Both the position numbers and the translations under genes were made by a program. Below, piece after piece: positions 63,877 through 64,000 of a stretch of 64,000 nucleotides of DNA (positions are counted from its first letter, which is position 1; every line of letters starts with the position of its first letter). Source of the stretch: Enemella evansiae (GTDB lineage Bacteria > Pseudomonadota > Alphaproteobacteria > Rhodobacterales > Rhodobacteraceae); contig JAFKDC010000014.1 of assembly GCA_017255395.1 (NCBI GenBank), positions 62,001-126,000 on the forward strand, in the 5' to 3' direction. The notes under the pieces are model-generated. The model was given only the letters and a program-made list of their open reading frames with translations, made no database searches and had not been told where the DNA came from.

Positions 63877-63897
63877 AAAAGGGGCCCGAAGGCCCCC
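63877..63897 (-). terminator. Terminator between nusG and rplK
   Basis: On the minus strand GGGGCC, TTCG loop, GGCCCC and TTTT, about 30 bases after the nusG stop. The stem would separate nusG transcription from the L11/L1 pair at least partly. Confidence 0.85.
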
Positions 63898-63925
63898 TGT
63901 CAGGTTCGGCGGGTCACCCCCCGGC

Positions 63926-64000
63926 TCAGACCTGCTTGCTGACCTGCGTGAATTCCAGCTCCACCGGGGTCTCGCGGCCGAAGATCGACACCGCGACGCG
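63926..64000 (-). CDS. nusG: Transcription termination/antitermination protein NusG, C-terminal end only
   Basis: The last 24 codons before a TGA read RVAVSIFGRETPVELEFTQVSKQV, the end of the KOW domain of NusG (E. coli ends ...VNIFGRSTPVELDFSQVEK). Context (directly upstream of rplK-rplA) confirms it. The 5' part is outside the window. Confidence 0.92.
   Translation of the reverse strand, partial: RVAVSIFGRETPVELEFTQVSKQV

Overview
The window reads as chromosomal DNA of a high-GC alphaproteobacterium of the Rhodobacterales (Roseobacter group). The basis is the gene content and order: a ugp operon with its own Pho box, opgG-opgH-opgC, a murA/DUF2948/hisD/UPF0262 run, a DHBP synthase with a degenerate GTP-cyclohydrolase domain, hom-glpX-recJ, and nusG-rplK-rplA. 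Coding density is high. Overlapping ATGA or TGATG stop/start pairs are common. No insertion sequence, prophage, integrase, CRISPR array or plasmid function was seen, so this is mainly core genome with a few accessory inserts.

Layout. 1-5019 (minus): a glycerol-3-phosphate ABC importer (ugpBAEC) ending in an endonuclease/exonuclease/phosphatase-family gene cut by the window edge, with a three-half-site Pho box upstream. 5609-11581 (plus): osmoregulated periplasmic glucan genes (opgG, a 56-residue unknown, opgH, opgC) and an acyl-CoA dehydrogenase. 11960-17080 (minus): an RND pump with its adaptor, and a PACE-type small exporter. 17472-20793: divergent oxyR and katG. 21082-28008: an AGE-family sugar isomerase, then a LysR regulator with a tripartite tricarboxylate transporter (tctC-tctB-tctA) and a quinate/shikimate-dehydrogenase-like enzyme. 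Two matching T-N11-A palindromes flank the regulator gene. 28204-34047 (plus): a DEAD-box RNA helicase with a long charged tail, then cydA-cydB-cydX behind an FNR-type site.

34510-43237 (minus apart from one tRNA): a small membrane protein, an MscS channel, the ribBX-ribH-nusB cluster, a zinc-ribbon protein, a SpoU-type rRNA methyltransferase, tRNA-Tyr (plus), a Zur-like regulator and 5-oxoprolinase pxpB-pxpC-pxpA. 43688-54274 (minus): a housekeeping run from a small basic protein and murA through hisD, a low-molecular-weight phosphatase, infA, maf, RNase E/G and yacG to a class V aminotransferase. Three accessory genes (nitrilase, GNAT, SnoaL-like) interrupt it. 54406-54880: tRNA-Thr and tRNA-Glu flank a short decayed coding relic. 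55071-59592 (minus): recJ, glpX, hom. 59929-62280: a lipoprotein, a TetR regulator behind its palindrome, a c-type cytochrome and a small YdcZ-like membrane protein. 62523-64000 (minus): rplA, rplK and the 3' end of nusG.

Two features run through the whole window. One is a dispersed intergenic repeat with core TATTTGGNCCAAGAAGAAG, at least eleven copies, found only between genes. The other is a set of predicted regulatory sites matched to their likely regulators (PhoB, OxyR, a LysR protein, FnrL, Zur, TetR). All functional calls rest on reading motifs and remembered family sequences; no database search was run.
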